DNA of 64,000 bases from Bradyrhizobium sp. RP6. Its GTDB lineage: Bacteria > Pseudomonadota > Alphaproteobacteria > Rhizobiales > Xanthobacteraceae. Below are positions 40,412 to 49,459 of the stretch, one piece after another. The notes under the pieces were generated by a model. It was not told the origin of the DNA, did not search any database, and saw only the letters and a program-made list of their open reading frames with translations. The stretch's first letter is position 1, and every line of letters starts with the position of its first letter. The translations under genes and the position numbers were made by a program. Location of the stretch: the NCBI RefSeq assembly GCF_003837805.1, contig NZ_RQIT01000019.1:62001-126000 (forward strand), read 5' to 3'.

Positions 40412-41905
40412 TCACGCCGTCACCGGGTACTTCGGCGCGGAAGCCAGGAACTTCGCGTAGTCATCCGCATCCGGAGGGAGGAAGCGGCCTGCGAGCCCGC
40501 CGCGTTTCTGGTTCTTCGCGCCGATGTCGGCCATCAGCTCGTCGAAATGGCGGTAGTGATAGGGCGCGACGCACAGGCCGCCATAGACGCCCGCGGCCGG
40601 CCGCTCGACGCGCTTGAAGTGCAGCATCATCTCGATGTTGTCGCGCATCGCTTGCGCCGTCGGCTGGTTGGCGAGCTGGCCGTCGGCATAGCGCACCAGC
40701 CAGTTGGCGGCGAGGTCGGCGCAGAGCACGGTGCAGAACGACGAGTTGAAGCCGACAAAGCCCATGTCAGGCAGGTCGGGACTGGCGATCAGGCGATAGA
40801 GCCGGTACTGTCCGTCGGCATCGACCAGCTTCTGCCTGTAGGCCTCGGGAAGGAACGGCACGCCGAGCTTGTAGCCGATCGCGAGCACCGCGACGTCGGC
40901 ACTGACGCGCTCGCCGCCGCTCATCACGATGCTGTCGCCTTCATAATGGTCGAACGTGCCGAACACCGCCTTGATGCGGCCGTCGGCGACCATCGGGTAG
41001 AAGCCCGGCGTCGCGATCGGTACCGAGCAGTTGATGCCGTCCTCGATCCGCTCCTTCGGCACCATCTTGCACCGGGCAAGCTTGAGCTGCGCCTTCAACA
41101 GGCTCTCGAGCCCGCGCCAGTTCGCCCAGACCAGGGGGGCGGCGATGCGATGTGCGAGCCGCGCCATCGCGCTCGCGCCCCATCCCGGGAACATCTCCTC
41201 CTGCGCGCGGATGTAGAGGATGCGCTTGAAGTTCACGAGGCCGCCGATGAAATAGGGAATGCGCCACACCGGCTCGCGCATCACGATCGTCACTTCGCGC
41301 GCGCCCGACTTCACCGCGTTCACCGCGATGTCGGTCGCGGACTTCGAGCCGCCGAGCACGACGACGCGGCGTCCTTTCGCCAGCGTCTGATCGCCGTATT
41401 TCGACGAATGCAGGATCTGGCCCCCGTGTGCCAGGAATGCGTCCTCGCCGGGACAATGCAGCTCACGTGGCTCGTTGAACTGCCCGGTGCAGACCGCGAC
41501 GAAATCGAAAGTCTCGCTCGTGCTCGTGCCGGCCTTGTCTTTCAGGGTAAGCGTCCAGCCCGGCTTGCCGTCGGCGCGGCGCGCCATGCCGGTGATCTCC
41601 GTGTTCAGGCGCAGCATGTGGTCGAGGCCAAAACTCCTGGCGTAGTCGGCGAGGTAGGCATGGACCTGCGGTCCGGTTGGCCATTCCGGATAGGCGTCCG
41701 GCATGGCCCGATCGGTGTAGCGGTAGAGCTCCTTCGGGCTCTGCGTCTGCACGTCAGGATAGGAGCGCGCCAGCTCCCAGACGCCGCCGAGATCGGCGCT
41801 GCGCTCGATTATGGTGACGCGGTGGCCTCGGGTGGAGAACGCTTTGGCGGCGGCAAGGCCGGAGACGCCGGCGCCGATCACGCAGACTTGCTTGGGGCTG
41901 ACCAT
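40412..41905 (-). CDS. Flavin-containing monooxygenase
   Basis: This 497-residue protein has the FAD motif VIGAGVSGLAAAKAF (GAGVSG at 11-16), ERSADLGGVWE, an FMO-type fingerprint HGGQILHSSKY (the first Phe replaced by His) and a second Rossmann motif VVVLGGSKSATDIA for NADPH. Family members oxygenate nitrogen, sulfur or ketone (Baeyer-Villiger) groups. The cupin gene lies 103 bases upstream on the same strand, and an AraC regulator diverges beyond it, so the three look like one inducible catabolic unit. The start at 41905 is the ATG closest to the Rossmann fold. Confidence 0.9.
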   Translation of the reverse strand: MVSPKQVCVIGAGVSGLAAAKAFSTRGHRVTIIERSADLGGVWELARSYPDVQTQSPKELYRYTDRAMPDAYPEWPTGPQVHAYLADYARSFGLDHMLRLNTEITGMARRADGKPGWTLTLKDKAGTSTSETFDFVAVCTGQFNEPRELHCPGEDAFLAHGGQILHSSKYGDQTLAKGRRVVVLGGSKSATDIAVNAVKSGAREVTIVMREPVWRIPYFIGGLVNFKRILYIRAQEEMFPGWGASAMARLAHRIAAPLVWANWRGLESLLKAQLKLARCKMVPKERIEDGINCSVPIATPGFYPMVADGRIKAVFGTFDHYEGDSIVMSGGERVSADVAVLAIGYKLGVPFLPEAYRQKLVDADGQYRLYRLIASPDLPDMGFVGFNSSFCTVLCADLAANWLVRYADGQLANQPTAQAMRDNIEMMLHFKRVERPAAGVYGGLCVAPYHYRHFDELMADIGAKNQKRGGLAGRFLPPDADDYAKFLASAPKYPVTA

Positions 41906-42008
41906 GGGATGGCTCGCAATCAGTGTGTTTCGCGCAAGCGGCCGCGTTCGGCCGCAAGGCGCGGCCGGCGGGGCTGCAAGCAGATGTAAGCGGAGGAAGT
42001 GGCGACGG

Positions 42009-42458
42009 CTAGTCGTTGGCCTCGGGCGGCAGGAAGTCGACCTCATGCAGCGCCGAGATACGGACGACTTCGGCAGGGTCGGTCAGATTGTGGAGCTGTT
42101 CGAACAGCGCCTCCAGCTTCTGCATCGGCGAGACCCAGAACAGTGCGCGGCACGGCTTGTCGGACTTGTTGAAATAGCCGTGCGGAATGCCGCGCGGCAT
42201 GCGCACGAGGTCGCCGGCATGGGCCTTGACCCATTGACCGTCGAGCTTGAGGTCGAGCGTGCCTTCCTGCACCAGGATGAACTCGTCCTGGGTCGGGTGG
42301 ATGTGCACCGGCACGAACTGGCCGGGATCGCTGTTGGTCTCGAAAGCGAAGGTGGAGTCGGTGACGGCCTTGGGGAAATAGACCTGGCCCAGGATGTTCC
42401 AGCTCTTGCCGCCATAGCCCGTGCCGTTTGCAGTAATGCCCTTTTCGAGTGCAGTCAT
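42009..42458 (-). CDS. Cupin domain protein
   Basis: This 149-residue single-domain cupin has the metal motif HIHPTQDEFILVQEG and the second motif GDLVRMPRGIPHGYFN. A very strong GAGGAGGTGA lies five bases before the ATG at 42458; the GTG two codons upstream falls inside that ribosome site and is rejected. It may be a dioxygenase, isomerase or storage-like cupin for the substrate of the adjacent monooxygenase; the function is not known. Confidence 0.9.
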   Translation of the reverse strand: MTALEKGITANGTGYGGKSWNILGQVYFPKAVTDSTFAFETNSDPGQFVPVHIHPTQDEFILVQEGTLDLKLDGQWVKAHAGDLVRMPRGIPHGYFNKSDKPCRALFWVSPMQKLEALFEQLHNLTDPAEVVRISALHEVDFLPPEAND

Positions 42459-42642
42459 GCTCACCTCCTCATGGATACCGGCGGGGACGGAGCTTCGACC
42501 GGCCAGGGGCCGCCTGTCTATCCGCTAAACGAATCCGGATACGGCTGTTGCCATGCAGCACGGCGATTTCATGGCGCGGCCCTTTTCGCGCCCGACGAAC
42601 CATTATAGGCTTAAAACAATTCCGTGACGCGAAGCGTGGTCG

Positions 42643-43671
42643 ATGATGTCCGCAGCCGTGCTGGAGACGAACGCAAGAGCACCCGCAGCCGAGCGGCTTG
42701 CGGCCTTCGCCCGCGTCACCACGGATGATGTCGACGAGGCGGCCGAGCAGATCGGGCGCATTTTCTGCCCGCACGATCTCAAGCCGGCGCAGACGCGGGC
42801 GGACGGCTTCTCCGCCCGGCATAATTGCGCTGATTTCGACGGCTTCTCCATCAACTACGTCGCATATGGCGGATCGGTCAGCATCGATCCCGGCTGCCTC
42901 GAGCGCTTCTTCCTGGTGCAGGTCCCGCTTGCGGGCTCCGCCCGCATTCGTGCCGGCGGCAGCGAGCTCGACGTCGCGCCGGACCGGACGGCGTCGCTGC
43001 TGTCGCCGACCGTCCCGACCCGGATGATCTGGGCCGACTGCGCGCAAGCGATCCTGCTGCTCGACCGCCGCATGGTCGAGCAACGCGCTGCGGCGCTGTC
43101 GGGCAGGGCGGCCGGGGTGGTCGAGTTCGATCCCGCGATTGACCTGGACGCGCCGTCCGGGCGGGCCTTGCAGGCCAGCCTTGCCGGGCTGATGACGCTC
43201 GCCGAGCGTCTCGGGCCATCAGGCAGGCTTTCGCCGGTCGCGATGGCCGATTGGCGCGAGCTGCTGATCGATCATCTCCTCAACGGGCAGCGGCATGGCC
43301 TGTCGGATGCGATCAGGACATTCTCAGGACAGGCCGAGCGCCTGCCGCGTGCGCTCCGCGCCGCGCGCGACCATCTTGCGGACAATGCCGGCGACCCGCT
43401 CGATCTCGCGCAACTCGCCTGTGTGTCGGGCATCGGCATCCGCGCGCTCCAGCTGGGCTTCCGCCGTCACTTCGGCGTGTCCATCTCGCAGATGCTGCTC
43501 GACATGCGGCTCGCTGGCCTCCACGCCCGCCTCGCGCAGGCTTCCGCCGGCGTCTCAATCACCGACCTCGCCTTCGACCTCGGCTTCACCCATCTCGGCC
43601 GCATGGCCGGCGCCTACCGCGAAAAATTCGGCGAGACGCCATCGGCAACGCTGCGGCGAAGGATGTGCTGA
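42643..43671 (+). CDS. AraC family regulator (AraC-binding-like domain)
   Basis: This 342-residue regulator has an N-terminal AraC_binding-like domain (DGFSINYVAYGGSVSIDPG, SLLSPTVPTRMIW) and a C-terminal double HTH (LAQLACVSGIGIRALQLGFR, LAFDLGFTHLGRMAGAYREKFGETP). It is divergent from the cupin/monooxygenase pair with 184 bases between, so it probably activates them in response to an aromatic or similar ligand. Its stop is one base from the stop of the XRE regulator on the other strand. The first of two ATGs is used. Confidence 0.91.
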   Translation: MMSAAVLETNARAPAAERLAAFARVTTDDVDEAAEQIGRIFCPHDLKPAQTRADGFSARHNCADFDGFSINYVAYGGSVSIDPGCLERFFLVQVPLAGSARIRAGGSELDVAPDRTASLLSPTVPTRMIWADCAQAILLLDRRMVEQRAAALSGRAAGVVEFDPAIDLDAPSGRALQASLAGLMTLAERLGPSGRLSPVAMADWRELLIDHLLNGQRHGLSDAIRTFSGQAERLPRALRAARDHLADNAGDPLDLAQLACVSGIGIRALQLGFRRHFGVSISQMLLDMRLAGLHARLAQASAGVSITDLAFDLGFTHLGRMAGAYREKFGETPSATLRRRMC

Positions 43672-43672
43672 C

Positions 43673-44314
43673 TTACCGATCTTGCGACTTCGCCCCGCGG
43701 TCTTCGCGCAGCGTCGTCACCCAGATCGCGCGCGCCACCTGCTGGGTCGGATTGTCGAACATGTGCGGCATGATGCTCGGAAAACGAAAGCTGTCGCCGG
43801 CTTCCAGCAGGTGGGCCTGGTTGTCGAGCCACAGCCGCAGGCTGCCCGAGAGGATGTAGCCCGCTTTTTCGCCGGTGTGCTGCAGGAAGTCGGTGCCGGA
43901 GGAGGCGCCGGGATTGAGCGTGAGCTCGTAAAGCTCGAGCTGGCCTTTGCCTGCCGGGGTCAGCGCTTCCTTGACGACACCGCTGGCAGTGAGCCGCAGC
44001 AGCCGCCGGTTGGTCTTGCGCACGATATAGCGCTGCACGTCGGCGGGATCGCTGCTCTCGAAGAAATAGGAGATGGGAACGTCGAGCGCGATGCTGAGCA
44101 GGCGCAGCGTGCGGATCGACGGCATGGCTCGCGCGCGTTCGAGCTGGCTGATCATGCCGGTGGAGAGCCCGGTCTTGTTGGCGACGTCCTGAATCGAGAG
44201 GCCGGCGCGCTGCCGCAGCAGCCGCACGGTTTCACCGAGGCGCTGATCGACCGCATCGTCAGCTTCGATCGCCGGAGCGTCCTTTGTGCCGTTCGTATCG
44301 CCGCGACCATCCAT
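43673..44314 (-). CDS. XRE family regulator with C-terminal cupin domain
   Basis: This 213-residue regulator has an N-terminal HTH_3 (about residues 26-84: LRQRAGLSIQDVANKTGLS, MISQLERARAMPSIRTL) and a C-terminal cupin_2 (GTDFLQHTGEKAGYILSG, LEAGDSFRFPSIMPHMF). This domain pair is the PuuR/SutR type, which represses catabolic or transport genes for amines, amino acids or peptides. It is divergent from the ABC importer operon; inverted repeats at 44364-44378 and 44429-44448 lie between them. GGGAG precedes the ATG. Confidence 0.91.
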   Translation of the reverse strand: MDGRGDTNGTKDAPAIEADDAVDQRLGETVRLLRQRAGLSIQDVANKTGLSTGMISQLERARAMPSIRTLRLLSIALDVPISYFFESSDPADVQRYIVRKTNRRLLRLTASGVVKEALTPAGKGQLELYELTLNPGASSGTDFLQHTGEKAGYILSGSLRLWLDNQAHLLEAGDSFRFPSIMPHMFDNPTQQVARAIWVTTLREDRGAKSQDR

Positions 44315-44363
44315 GTCGCTCTCCCATGCATCATCTCACCTCGGACCGCATCGGTCTCGTGGC

Positions 44364-44378
44364 TTCAGTACGACTGAA
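44364..44378. promoter_or_regulatory. Putative operator of the XRE-cupin regulator, site 1
   Basis: TTCAGT-ACG-ACTGAA is a perfect 6-bp inverted repeat with a three-base centre, 50 bases before the regulator start, in the shared region with the ABC operon. Confidence 0.5.
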
Positions 44379-44403
44379 AAGGTTGCGCATACTAGCAATG
44401 CGA

Positions 44404-44409
44404 TTGACA
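44404..44409 (+). promoter_or_regulatory. TTGACA -35-like hexamer before the ABC importer operon
   Basis: TTGACA at 44404-44409 is a perfect sigma-70 -35 hexamer. A -10 cannot be fixed; TGAAAT lies 17 bases downstream in an AT-rich stretch. The inverted repeat at 44429-44448 would overlap such a -10 and the start point, consistent with repression. Confidence 0.4.
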
Positions 44410-44428
44410 GCCGTATTTAGTCATGATG

Positions 44429-44448
44429 AAATTTTGGCTGAAAAATTT
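44429..44448. promoter_or_regulatory. Putative operator of the XRE-cupin regulator, site 2
   Basis: AAATTTT-GGCTGA-AAAATTT has 7-bp arms and lies just downstream of a TTGACA hexamer. It is the most AT-rich stretch in the neighbourhood and about 90 bases before the substrate-binding protein start. Confidence 0.45.
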
Positions 44449-44535
44449 AGAAGCACTAAAGCCCACTCCTGTCCCTTCGCCGGGGTCTCGGGGGCGCGGG
44501 AGAACGGTGCCGTGTGCGGAAACGGAGAGTGGGTC

Positions 44536-46227
44536 ATGGCAGGCGACACCGGCAAGCTCGGCGTTGGGGCACTGCATCTCGGCATTCCGAATCGCCGTCA
44601 ATTCTTCCAGCTCGGCGCGGGGGCCGCGGCAGGGTGGACGCTGTCAGGCAGCGCCTTTGCGCAGACCGAACGTCCCACCAATCCGCCTGACAAGCCGCGC
44701 GGCCAGGTGATCGCGGCGCTGTCGCAGGAGCCGACCGTCTTCCATCCGCTGATGCCGGGTATCGAGGTCGATCAGGGCATCTGGTGGCAGGTGTTCTCGC
44801 TGCTCTGGTTCATCGATCCCGCCGGCAATTTCGTTCCCGACCTCGCCCGCGAAGTGCCGACCATCGAGAATGGCGGCCTGTCGGCCGACGGCCTGATCTG
44901 GAAGATCAAGCTGCGCAACGACGTGAAATGGCATGACGGCACGCCGTTCACGGCCGAGGACGTGAAGTTCTCGCTCGACCTGATCAACGATCCCAATTTC
45001 CGCGCGCGCAGCCGTGTCGGCCACAGCCTTGTGAAGGACATCAAGGTCGTCGCGCCCGACGAGATCCATTGGCGCATGGAAGCGCCCTATTCGCCCTACA
45101 TGTCGATCCTGGGATCGCTGACCTTCATCGTGCCGAAGCACATCCTGGAGAAGGTGTCCGATCCGAACGCCTCGCCGTTCCACAACGCGCCCGTCGGCAC
45201 CGGGCCATTCCGCTGGGGCGAGCGGGTGCCCGGCGACCACATATTGCTGAATGCCCACGCCGGCTATCACGGCAAGGGACCTTACGTCGAACGCGTGGTC
45301 TTCAAGTACATTCCCGACCTCACCGTGCTCTACACCCAGTTCCGCACCGGCCAGGTCGACTACACCGGCCTGCAAGGCATCTTGCCGAACTTCGTGCAGG
45401 AGGCGAAGACGCTGAAGGGCCGCAAGGTCTTCGTCTCCTCGACCTCCTCGGTGGAGCATATCGCGCCCAATCTGGAGTTCGGTCCCTTCGCCGACCGCGC
45501 CGTGCGCGAGGCGCTCTACCTCGCCATCAACAAGCAGGCGATCATCGATGCGCTCTATTACGGTCTGCCGACGCAGACCGAGAGTTTCGTACCGCAGCAG
45601 GCCTGGTCGTTTCAGCAGGGCCTGCCGCAGCACAAATACGATCCCGCCAAGGCCAACGCGCTGCTCGATGCGGCCGGATGGGCTCGCGGCTCCGGTGGCG
45701 TGCGCGAGAAGGGCGGCGTCAAGCTCGAATTCACGAATTCGACGACGTCGGGCAATGCGGTGCGCGAGCAGACCCAGCAGCTGCTGATCCAGGACTGGCG
45801 CGCGATCGGGGCTGCGATGCGAGTCAACAACATGCCGGCGGCCGTGATCTGGGGCGACTTCTGGCAGCAGTCGAAGTTCAATTCGGTGCTGGTCTCCGTC
45901 AACTTCATGCTGGGCAGCGACCCCGACGTGACGCCGCGCTTCGGCTCCGGCGCCATTCCCGCCAAGGGCGGCCGCGGCTACAACACCTATCAGTACAAGA
46001 ACCCGGAGGCCGATCGCCTGCTCGCCGACGGCGCCAGGCAGTTCGGTCTCGCCCAGCGCAAGACGACCTATGGCGACCTGCAGAAGCTGATCCGCAACGA
46101 CCTTGCGATCCTGCCGTTGTTCCAGGGCTTCATCGCCGAGGGCGTGAAGGAAGGGCTGCAAGGTTTCCGTCCTAACATCAACACCTCCATCAACTGCTGG
46201 AATATCCGCGAATGGTACTGGGCATGA
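44536..46227 (+). CDS. ABC importer periplasmic substrate-binding protein (SBP family 5)
   Basis: This 563-residue protein of the oligopeptide/dipeptide-binding (SBP_bac_5) family has an N-terminal twin-arginine signal (NRRQFFQLGAGAAAG, cut near AFAQ). The mature part shows WKIKLRNDVKWHDGTPFTAEDVKFSLD, typical of family 5. It delivers a peptide, opine, nickel or amino-acid-like compound to the two permeases that follow. GGAGA lies before the ATG at 44536; an upstream start would add non-signal sequence. It opens an operon that also encodes two oxidoreductases. Confidence 0.93.
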   Translation: MAGDTGKLGVGALHLGIPNRRQFFQLGAGAAAGWTLSGSAFAQTERPTNPPDKPRGQVIAALSQEPTVFHPLMPGIEVDQGIWWQVFSLLWFIDPAGNFVPDLAREVPTIENGGLSADGLIWKIKLRNDVKWHDGTPFTAEDVKFSLDLINDPNFRARSRVGHSLVKDIKVVAPDEIHWRMEAPYSPYMSILGSLTFIVPKHILEKVSDPNASPFHNAPVGTGPFRWGERVPGDHILLNAHAGYHGKGPYVERVVFKYIPDLTVLYTQFRTGQVDYTGLQGILPNFVQEAKTLKGRKVFVSSTSSVEHIAPNLEFGPFADRAVREALYLAINKQAIIDALYYGLPTQTESFVPQQAWSFQQGLPQHKYDPAKANALLDAAGWARGSGGVREKGGVKLEFTNSTTSGNAVREQTQQLLIQDWRAIGAAMRVNNMPAAVIWGDFWQQSKFNSVLVSVNFMLGSDPDVTPRFGSGAIPAKGGRGYNTYQYKNPEADRLLADGARQFGLAQRKTTYGDLQKLIRNDLAILPLFQGFIAEGVKEGLQGFRPNINTSINCWNIREWYWA

Positions 46228-46254
46228 TGTCTCAGGCCCGCTGGATCGCCTGAG

Positions 46255-47205
46255 ATGGCCCGATACGTCGTCAACCGCCTGGCGCAGGCGATCATGCTGC
46301 TGGTGATCGTCTCGGCGATCGGCTTCGCCATCCTGCATCTGGCGCCCGGCGGTCCGCTGTCGCAGTTCGCCGTCTCCGGACAGATGACGCAGGAGGATCT
46401 CGACCGCGTCACCAGGCAGCTCGGGCTCGATCGCCCGCTGCCGATCCAGTATCTCGACTGGTTCGGCCGCACGGTACGAGGCGACTGGGGACACTCCTAT
46501 CGCGACGGCGAGGCGGTGCTGTCGGTGATTTCCTCGCATCTCGGCGCCACGCTGGAGCTGATGGCGACGGCGACGGTCATCGCGGTGCTGCTCGGCTGCT
46601 GGATCGGCGTGATGGGCGCGCTGCGCCGCTATTCGCTGTTCGACACGCTGGCCACCGCCGGCGCCATGGTCGCGCTGTCGATTCCGACGTTCTGGTTCGG
46701 TCTCGTCACCATCTACATCTTCTCGGTGAAGCTCGGCTGGCTGCCGGCCGGCAACAGGCAGACCATCGGCGACGGCTCCTTCCTCGATCTGCTGCATCAT
46801 CTGATCGCGCCGGCAATGGTACTGGCGCTGGTCGAAACCGCGATGTGGGGCCGCTTCATGCGCTCCTCCATGCTCGAAGTCATCAACCAGGACTACATCC
46901 GCACCGCGCGCGCCAAGGGCATGCCCGAATGGCGCATCCTCACTGTCCATGCGCTACGCAACGCGCTGCTGCCGATGATCACGGTGGCCGGCCTGCAGTT
47001 TCCGACGCTGCTCGGCGGCGCACTGGTCGCCGAGACCGTGTTCACCTGGCCCGGCATGGGCCGGCTGTTCCTCGATTCCATCGGCTATCGCGACTATCCC
47101 GTGGTGATGGGCATCCTGATGTTCTCGGCGACGATGGTGCTGATCGGCTCGCTGCTCGCCGACATCCTCTATGCCGTCGTCGATCCGCGCATTCGGGTGG
47201 GCTAG
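46255..47205 (+). CDS. ABC importer permease (DppB/OppB type)
   Basis: This 316-residue inner-membrane permease has about six helices, starts MARYVVNRLAQAIMLLV and ends with the EAA loop region TARAKGMPEWRILTVHALRNA. It pairs with the permease gene that begins two bases after its stop codon. The 27-base gap from the binding-protein gene supports one transcript. Confidence 0.94.
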   Translation: MARYVVNRLAQAIMLLVIVSAIGFAILHLAPGGPLSQFAVSGQMTQEDLDRVTRQLGLDRPLPIQYLDWFGRTVRGDWGHSYRDGEAVLSVISSHLGATLELMATATVIAVLLGCWIGVMGALRRYSLFDTLATAGAMVALSIPTFWFGLVTIYIFSVKLGWLPAGNRQTIGDGSFLDLLHHLIAPAMVLALVETAMWGRFMRSSMLEVINQDYIRTARAKGMPEWRILTVHALRNALLPMITVAGLQFPTLLGGALVAETVFTWPGMGRLFLDSIGYRDYPVVMGILMFSATMVLIGSLLADILYAVVDPRIRVG

Positions 47206-47207
47206 CG

Positions 47208-48083
47208 ATGACGGCTGCGACCATCTCCACCGTTCACCTCGCGCCCGGCCAGGCCGCGTGGCGTCGTTTTCGTCGCCACCGGCTCGCGCTCGCGGGCGCC
47301 GTGATCATCCTCGTTCTCGTCCTCGGGTCGGCGTTCGGTCCTTATCTGCTGCCGTTCGACGACACCTATATCGACATTATGAAGCGGTTTGCGCCGCCGC
47401 TGTCCGGCGCGCATATCCTCGGCACCGACGAGCTCGGCCGCGACGTGCTGGCGCGGCTGATGATGGGCGGCCGCGTCTCGCTCTCGATCGGCATCGTCGC
47501 GATGGTGATCGCAATGGCGGTCGGAATTGCCGTCGGCGCCTTCGCCGGCTTCTATGGTGGCCTGGTCGGTGCGGTCCTGATGCGGCTTGTCGATGCCGTC
47601 TTGTGCTTCCCGACGATCTTTCTCCTGCTTGCGCTGGCCGCGCTCACCGAGCCCGGCCTCGTCACCACAACCGTGCTGATCGCGGCGACGGCCTGGATGG
47701 CTGTCGCTCGCGTCGTCGAGGCCCAGGTGCGGTCGTTGCGGGAGCGTGAGTTTGCGGTCGCCGCGCTCGCCTTCGGCTCGTCGAACCTGCGGATCATGTT
47801 CCGCGAGCTCGTGCCCAATGCGATCGCGCCGATCGTCGTGGCGGCGACGCTGAACGTGGCGAAAGCGATCCTGCTCGAATCCTATGTCAGCTATCTCGGC
47901 TACGGCATCCAGCCGCCGGCGGCGAGCTGGGGCAACATGCTCAATAACGCGCAGATCTATCTCACGAGCGCGCCGTGGCTTGCGATCGCGCCGGGCCTCG
48001 CCATCACGCTGGCTGTCACCAGCTTCAACTTCCTCGGCGACGGCCTGCGCGATGCGCTCGATCCGCGAATGAATATCCCATGA
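47208..48083 (+). CDS. ABC importer permease (DppC/OppC type)
   Basis: This 291-residue permease has an N-terminal cytosolic segment, LGTDELGRDVLARLMMGGRVS (conserved in DppC proteins) and about six helices, with an EAA-like loop LREREFAVAALAFGSSNLRIM. It forms a heterodimer with the preceding DppB-type protein. It starts two bases after that gene; the next gene begins 40 bases after its stop. Confidence 0.94.
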   Translation: MTAATISTVHLAPGQAAWRRFRRHRLALAGAVIILVLVLGSAFGPYLLPFDDTYIDIMKRFAPPLSGAHILGTDELGRDVLARLMMGGRVSLSIGIVAMVIAMAVGIAVGAFAGFYGGLVGAVLMRLVDAVLCFPTIFLLLALAALTEPGLVTTTVLIAATAWMAVARVVEAQVRSLREREFAVAALAFGSSNLRIMFRELVPNAIAPIVVAATLNVAKAILLESYVSYLGYGIQPPAASWGNMLNNAQIYLTSAPWLAIAPGLAITLAVTSFNFLGDGLRDALDPRMNIP

Positions 48084-48123
48084 CGAGCCAGGTCTCGTCC
48101 GAACTGAAGTCCAGGAGTGTCCC

Positions 48124-49452
48124 ATGTCCCCGCCGCTCAACCGTATCAACAGCGATGAACGCCTGCCGGCGCAGGTGGACGTCGTCGTCATCGGCGGCGG
48201 CGTCATCGGCGTCTCCTCGGCCTATCATCTGGCGAGGAAGGGCCTTTCGGTCGCCCTGGTCGAGAAGGGGCATGTCGGCGGCGAGCAGTCGAGCCGCAAT
48301 TGGGGCTGGTGCCGGCAGCAGGGCCGCGCGCGCGAGGAGATCCCGCTCGCCCGCGAAGCGCTGCGGCTGTGGGAAGACATGCAGAACGACGCCGGCGTCG
48401 ATGCCGGCTTCCGCCGCACCGGCGTTCTGTTCCTGACCAAGAGCAAGGACGAGCTCGCGAGCTGGGAGCGCTGGGCCGCGGTCGCACGCGAGATGCAGGT
48501 CCACTCGACCGTGCTGACGCCGGCCGAGGTCGCCGAGCGCATGCCAGGAAATACCGACAAATGGGTCGGCGGCTTGCACACGCCGAGCGACGGCCGTGCG
48601 GAGCCGTCGATGGCCGTGCCCGCGCTCGCCGCCGCGGCACGCAAGCACGGTGTCACCATCCATCAGGGCTGCGCGGCGCGCGGGCTGGAGACGACTGGCG
48701 GCCGCGTCAGCGCCGTCGTCACCGAGAAGGGCACCATCCGCACGCAAGCCGTGTTGCTGTCGGGCGGCGCGTGGTCGTCGCTGTTCTGCCGCCGCCATGG
48801 CATCGAGCTTCCGATCGGTCTCGTCAACGCCACCGCCTGCCGGACCACGCCAGGGCCGGAGATCACGTCGGGCGCGCTCGGCACCGATTTCTACTGCATC
48901 CGTCGCCGCCTCGACGGCGGCTTCACGCTGGCGCTGCGCAACCGCGGCACGGTCGAGCTGTCGCCGGACCTGTTGCGTTACGCCTGGACCTTCTGGCCGA
49001 CTTATCAGCATCGCAAGAACGGCCTGAAGCTGTCGTTTGGCAAGTCGTTCTTCGACCAGATCGTGCGCGGCACGAATTGGAGCTTCGACAAGCCGTCGCC
49101 GTTCGAGGCCGAGCGCGTGCGCGACCCCGCACCCGACATGTCGCTGGTCAATGCCGCGCTGGCCTCCTTGATCAAGGCGAATCCCGAGTTGGAGGACATC
49201 GAGATCGCGGAAGCCTGGGGCGGCACGATCGACTGCACGCCGGATACGATACCCGTCATTTCGGCGATCGATGCGCTGCCGGGCTTCTTCCTCGCCACCG
49301 GATTTTCCGGCCACGGTTTTGGCATCGGCCCCGCGGCCGGCAAGCTCGCCGCCGACATCGTGACCGGCGCGACTCCGCTGGTCGATCCCGCCGCCTACAG
49401 CCACAAGCGCATGATCGACGGCCGCCGGCTCGCACCGGTCAGCCCGTTCTGA
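48124..49452 (+). CDS. FAD-dependent DAO-family oxidoreductase
   Basis: This 442-residue protein has the DAO-type FAD motif VVIGGGVIGVSSAYHLARKG (GGGVIG at 24-29) and a C-terminal GFFLATGFSGHGFGIGP. It belongs with glycine oxidase, D-amino-acid dehydrogenase and sarcosine oxidase-like enzymes that convert an amino acid or amine to the 2-oxoacid or aldehyde plus ammonia or amine. Its place inside the ABC importer operon suggests that it acts on the imported compound or on a product of it. No signal peptide is seen, so it is cytosolic. Confidence 0.9.
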   Translation: MSPPLNRINSDERLPAQVDVVVIGGGVIGVSSAYHLARKGLSVALVEKGHVGGEQSSRNWGWCRQQGRAREEIPLAREALRLWEDMQNDAGVDAGFRRTGVLFLTKSKDELASWERWAAVAREMQVHSTVLTPAEVAERMPGNTDKWVGGLHTPSDGRAEPSMAVPALAAAARKHGVTIHQGCAARGLETTGGRVSAVVTEKGTIRTQAVLLSGGAWSSLFCRRHGIELPIGLVNATACRTTPGPEITSGALGTDFYCIRRRLDGGFTLALRNRGTVELSPDLLRYAWTFWPTYQHRKNGLKLSFGKSFFDQIVRGTNWSFDKPSPFEAERVRDPAPDMSLVNAALASLIKANPELEDIEIAEAWGGTIDCTPDTIPVISAIDALPGFFLATGFSGHGFGIGPAAGKLAADIVTGATPLVDPAAYSHKRMIDGRRLAPVSPF

Positions 49453-49459
49453 GGACGGC

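Noticed and set aside
44644..46950. A 768-codon open frame antisense to the ABC binding protein and permease
   Set aside because: It spans two real genes on the other strand and shows no domain; a GC-driven shadow.
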